From NCBI GenBank assembly GCA_945787555.1, contig CALZJG010000139.1, positions 1 through 35,746 of the forward strand: a stretch of 35,746 nt of DNA. The letters run 5' to 3'. The notes beneath the pieces are model-generated. The model was not told the origin of the DNA. It made no database searches and worked only from the letters and a program-made list of their open reading frames with translations. Source of the stretch: an uncultured Chromatiaceae bacterium. GTDB taxonomy: Bacteria; Pseudomonadota; Gammaproteobacteria; DRLM01. The translations under genes were made by a program, and so were the position numbers. Positions 35,458-35,746 of the stretch are shown here, one piece after another (positions within the stretch are counted from its first letter, which is position 1; each line of letters begins with the position of its first letter).

Positions 35458-35695
35458 GCCCTACCTGTCGCACCTTGTCTAACCAAGTAGGGCACACTAA
35501 GAGTTTGTTTCATTTCCGGTTGTCCTACCTGCCTTACCTGCCCTACCTGATACGCACACATATACACATCGCCTACCGCATGCTTATGTATTACGCGCAC
35601 GCAAAAAAGGTAGGGCAGGTAGGGCATTCCCTTGCTGCTCAATAAGTTGAGACAATTCGCTGGTAGGGCAGAGGTAGGGTGGGGGTACGGCAGGT
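35458..35695. repeat. Cluster of CCCTACCTG-type repeats in both orientations
   Basis: At least nine near-copies: forward at 35458-35467 and three in tandem from 35523 (TCCTACCTG, CCTTACCTG, CCCTACCTG), reverse GTAGGGC at 35487, two tandem AGGTAGGGC copies at 35608-35625, and further reverse copies at 35662, 35672 and 35685. Open frames here translate to repetitive LPYLPYL and are not considered genes. It could be iterons or protein-binding sites beside the phage module. Confidence 0.6.
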
Positions 35696-35746
35696 TGGTC
35701 ACTGACCACCCCCGGCATGATCCGGATGCCGATAGACGTATTTGCG

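Noticed and set aside
35409-35702. ORFs translating to LPYLPYL repeats at the right edge
   Set aside because: Both strands are open because of the short DNA repeat; no ribosome site or known protein, so treated as repeat DNA.

Overview
The window reads as chromosome of a gammaproteobacterium of moderate to high GC. The best lineage signals are a close YbiT-type ABC-F protein, a YpfJ metallopeptidase and a CspA-type cold-shock protein. The metabolic genes (a copper nitrite reductase cluster, an NnrS protein, polyglucan enzymes) suggest a respiratory, possibly chemolithotrophic, environmental bacterium. I cannot name a genus from the sequence alone. Layout: 1-2316 is the 3' part of a secreted calcium-binding repeat protein with a C-terminal sorting signal. 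2920-8694 is a tightly coupled four-gene operon: an NhaP-type Na+/H+ antiporter, a Rieske/FMN glutamate-synthase-like fusion, a DUF5996 protein and a Rieske/thiamine-diphosphate (ThDP) enzyme fusion. Two of the three junctions are ATGA stop/start overlaps. I recognise the parts but not the pathway, and this is the best candidate for an undescribed system. 8780-9970 (minus) is NnrS. 10465-13119 (minus) is a large GH63/MGH1-like glucosidase. 13485-15101 is ybiT. 15361-17292 is a graveyard of decayed mobile DNA (two IS6-family remnants, a group II intron tail, an IS3 C-terminus) with an intact cold-shock gene and its terminator in the middle. 17461-19523 carries a membrane-anchored protein, dodecin and ypfJ. 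19538-21358 (minus) encodes two lipoproteins with lipid-hydrolase motifs (phospholipase A2-like and patatin). 21815-23077 is an apparently intact IS256-family element. 23238-24182 is a DHH phosphoesterase followed by a strong terminator and an IS91-family remnant. 25004-28347 is a complete transcription unit matching the Nitrosomonas ncgABC-nirK cluster: two-domain multicopper oxidase, diheme cytochrome c, monoheme cytochrome c and copper nitrite reductase. It has a sigma70-like promoter overlapped by an imperfect NsrR-like palindrome, and a terminator. 28902-30881 is an amylosucrase. The right end is accessory DNA. Two AT-rich minus-strand ORFs at 31.6-32.56 kb have the boundary signatures of integron gene cassettes, with no integrase in view. 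A partial phage or satellite module (Nu1-like DNA-binding protein, small gene, HK97-type capsid, all minus) runs to 35337 and ends in a repeat cluster at the window edge. Functional links: NirK and its cytochromes/oxidase, together with NnrS, point to nitrite reduction and nitric-oxide stress handling. The glucosidase and amylosucrase point to alpha-glucan or sucrose metabolism. The antiporter operon couples two Rieske-containing flavin/ThDP enzymes of unknown substrate.
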